Source: Kordiimonas sp. SCSIO 12610 (GTDB lineage: Bacteria > Pseudomonadota > Alphaproteobacteria > Sphingomonadales > Kordiimonadaceae). From it: 64,000 nt of DNA. Of this stretch, positions 62,598-64,000 are shown piece after piece. Under the pieces are notes generated by a model that was given only the letters and a program-made list of their open reading frames with translations, did no database searches and was not told the DNA's origin. Every line of letters begins with the position of its first letter. The stretch's first letter is position 1. The DNA is taken from contig NZ_CP073747.1 in the NCBI RefSeq assembly GCF_024398015.1, positions 1,126,501 through 1,190,500 on the forward strand, given 5' to 3'. The translations under genes were made by a program, and so were the position numbers.

Positions 62598-63554
62598 TTA
62601 GCGCGGTGCTTTAACTTGTTCGATCAACTGGCTTACCACATCGCTCGCGCGTATGCCCTCGATCTCGGCGGTTGGGCTGAGAACCAAGCGGTGGCAAAGG
62701 GCAGGGAGAATGATACGTTTGATGTCGTCAGGAACAACATAGTCACGACCTTCCATCGCGGCGCACGCCCGTGCAGCACGCGCCATCATAGCGCCGCAGC
62801 GGGGAGACGCCCCCACACGCACAGAAGGATGTTCCCGTGAACCACGAACCAAATCAACGATATAGTCAAGATTTTCAGTAGAAATCTGGATTTCGCTAAC
62901 GGTTTTGCGCATTGCCTTTAATGTTTCGAGGGTAATTACGGGCTGTAAGTCCATATCGCGCACATGTGGCATGGTCGCGCGGTGCCCGTGCAAGCCAAGA
63001 ATCCGGCGTTCGTCATCGCGTGATGGATAGTCCAGAATATGTTGAAAAAGGAAACGATCCAGCTGGGCCTCCGGCAAGGGGTAGGTGCCTTGTTGCTCGA
63101 TCGGGTTTTGTGTCGCTATCACCATAAAACCAGCCCCCAAGTCATAATGGGTACCGTCAATAGTAACCTCGCGTTCATGCATGGCCTGCAAAAGGGCGGC
63201 CTGCGTTTTAGGCGGGGTTCTGTTGACCTCGTCAGCCAGGAGGATATCGGTGAAAATTGGCCCTTTTGTCAGCACAAATTTACTGGTTTCAAAATGATAG
63301 ATATTTGTACCCAACACATCGCCGGGCATTAAGTCCGGTGTAAACTGTATCCGGCCAAACCGCATATCAATGCTAGAGGCAAAAGACTGTGCGAGTAAGG
63401 TTTTTGCAACACCTGGTACGCCCTCGAAAAGGATATGCCCTTCGGATAGCAAACTAATGAATAAAAGATCAATGGCCTCGTGCTGTCCGACAATTGCCTT
63501 CGCAACATTGGATTGCAGCCGATGGGCGATGTCTTTAATTTCAAGAGTGTTCAT
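62598..63554 (-). CDS. MoxR-type AAA+ ATPase
   Basis: 318 residues. The Walker A motif is GVPGVAKT near residue 40, the region after it reads [17 protein letters not shown], and Walker B is [24 protein letters not shown]. The sensor strand is [27 protein letters not shown], and the C-terminal lid has [18 protein letters not shown]. This is the standard MoxR pattern. MoxR proteins act as chaperones that insert metal cofactors or assemble complexes; together with DUF58 the activity is directed at a vWA-containing partner. Its ATG overlaps the DUF4350 stop (ATGA). Confidence 0.94.
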   Translation of the reverse strand: MNTLEIKDIAHRLQSNVAKAIVGQHEAIDLLFISLLSEGHILFEGVPGVAKTLLAQSFASSIDMRFGRIQFTPDLMPGDVLGTNIYHFETSKFVLTKGPIFTDILLADEVNRTPPKTQAALLQAMHEREVTIDGTHYDLGAGFMVIATQNPIEQQGTYPLPEAQLDRFLFQHILDYPSRDDERRILGLHGHRATMPHVRDMDLQPVITLETLKAMRKTVSEIQISTENLDYIVDLVRGSREHPSVRVGASPRCGAMMARAARACAAMEGRDYVVPDDIKRIILPALCHRLVLSPTAEIEGIRASDVVSQLIEQVKAPR

Positions 63555-64000
63555 TTTTTCTCCTCTTCACTAGCTGGCTCAGAATTTGTGACAGAACCAG
63601 AAAGAATTGTGTGGCGCCATTCATGAAATTGTTGGGCGATAATAACAATTCGCCCCCTTTGGTCCGGATCATCAACAGGAACATTTTGCGCGCGGATGCG
63701 GATTGTGCTGTAGGAAAGACTGCAACCACGAGCGTGGCTTCGGGCATCCAACCAGTCAATCAAACTGGCCTGACCGATATTGTCTGGTGCTCGCAGCGTT
63801 TCAGCAACCTGCAAGCCGCCATCGTCGATTAGTTTGATTAAGGCTTCTCTTTCGCGCTCTGCCAATCGGAAAATACGGGCGGTATTATTTAGGAATATGG
63901 CCTTGGAATCGCGTATGGATTTCTCTTGTCGAAGCGCTGCACCAAAACGTCTTGTTGTTGCAAACATGAATACCAATACGGCAAGGAGACTTGCGATCGT
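63551..64000 (-). CDS. DUF4350-like protein, 5' end outside window
   Basis: The frame is open to the window edge; TTG 63976 is internal because the hydrophobic helix continues upstream ([10 protein letters not shown]). The visible part has this transmembrane segment, the RRFGAAL junction and a helical tail ([27 protein letters not shown]), ending PASEEEKK. This corresponds to the C-terminal segment of DUF4350 proteins, which precede moxR in these clusters. Its TGA overlaps the moxR ATG. The upstream rest of the gene lies beyond base 64000. Confidence 0.8.
   Translation of the reverse strand, partial: TIASLLAVLVFMFATTRRFGAALRQEKSIRDSKAIFLNNTARIFRLAEREREALIKLIDDGGLQVAETLRAPDNIGQASLIDWLDARSHARGCSLSYSTIRIRAQNVPVDDPDQRGRIVIIAQQFHEWRHTILSGSVTNSEPASEEEKK

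Overview
The window looks like a chromosomal segment of a marine-type alphaproteobacterium of moderate GC. The grounds are the TonB-dependent receptors with 'EEVVVTGTR' boxes, a bifunctional PutA with a divergent Lrp/AsnC regulator, RmuC, a C-terminal CHRD/RTX secreted protein, and a MoxR-DUF58-DUF4350-SpoIIM-RDD cluster. A Kordiimonadales-like origin is my guess from the style of the receptors; no rRNA or tRNA gene is present to test it. Several AT-rich genes (about 1-620, 4560-6310, 14700-15700, 16400-17560) differ from their neighbours and look like accessory insertions.

Layout. 1-10.4 kb: 3' end of an Imm35/YrhB-like protein gene, a LysR regulator with a GST and a flavin split-barrel protein, a group III truncated haemoglobin, an AT-rich STAND-like/Sll1717-type ATPase, an unusual RHH-TM-EF-hand protein, a gluzincin-type metallopeptidase and a secreted amidohydrolase. 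10.1-14.6 kb (minus strand): metal or haem module made of a DUF2946-like protein, a TonB receptor, a PepSY membrane protein and a hexameric tyrosine-coordinated haem protein. 14.7-22.2 kb: an orphan protein, a palindrome cluster, an esterase-TPR protein, two PhyH-family dioxygenases, a TetR regulator and a clear bacterial paraoxonase. Two degraded copies of the paraoxonase 3' end lie in the same region. 22.4-25.4 kb: RmuC, DUF1801 and an acyltransferase-3.

25.8-30.8 kb holds one giant CHRD/RTX protein gene built from three ~853-bp and two 588-bp near-identical internal repeats. 30.9-33.7 kb: a secreted alpha/beta-barrel protein, a LysR regulator with a palindrome at its start codon, and a secreted metallo-beta-lactamase-fold enzyme. 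33.9-42.5 kb: two paralogous giant TonB receptors flanking an rtcB-prfH RNA-repair/ribosome-rescue operon. 43.1-46.9 kb: a GNAT and a beta-propeller amidohydrolase. 46.9-48.0 kb carries no convincing gene but has several strong hairpins and terminators (candidate ncRNA). 48.0-55.7 kb: pgi, a TIR-TM-TPR protein, Lrp and putA.

55.9-64 kb: four tandem paralogous multi-pass membrane proteins with a shared C-terminal motif converge on a minus-strand MoxR-type operon (DUF4350, MoxR, DUF58, SpoIIM, RDD) whose genes overlap or nearly abut. The strongest leads for something new are the paraoxonase locus with its 3' relics, the four-paralog membrane array facing the MoxR operon, the RHH-TM-EF-hand fusion, and a small ORF with a strong Shine-Dalgarno in front of rtcB-prfH.
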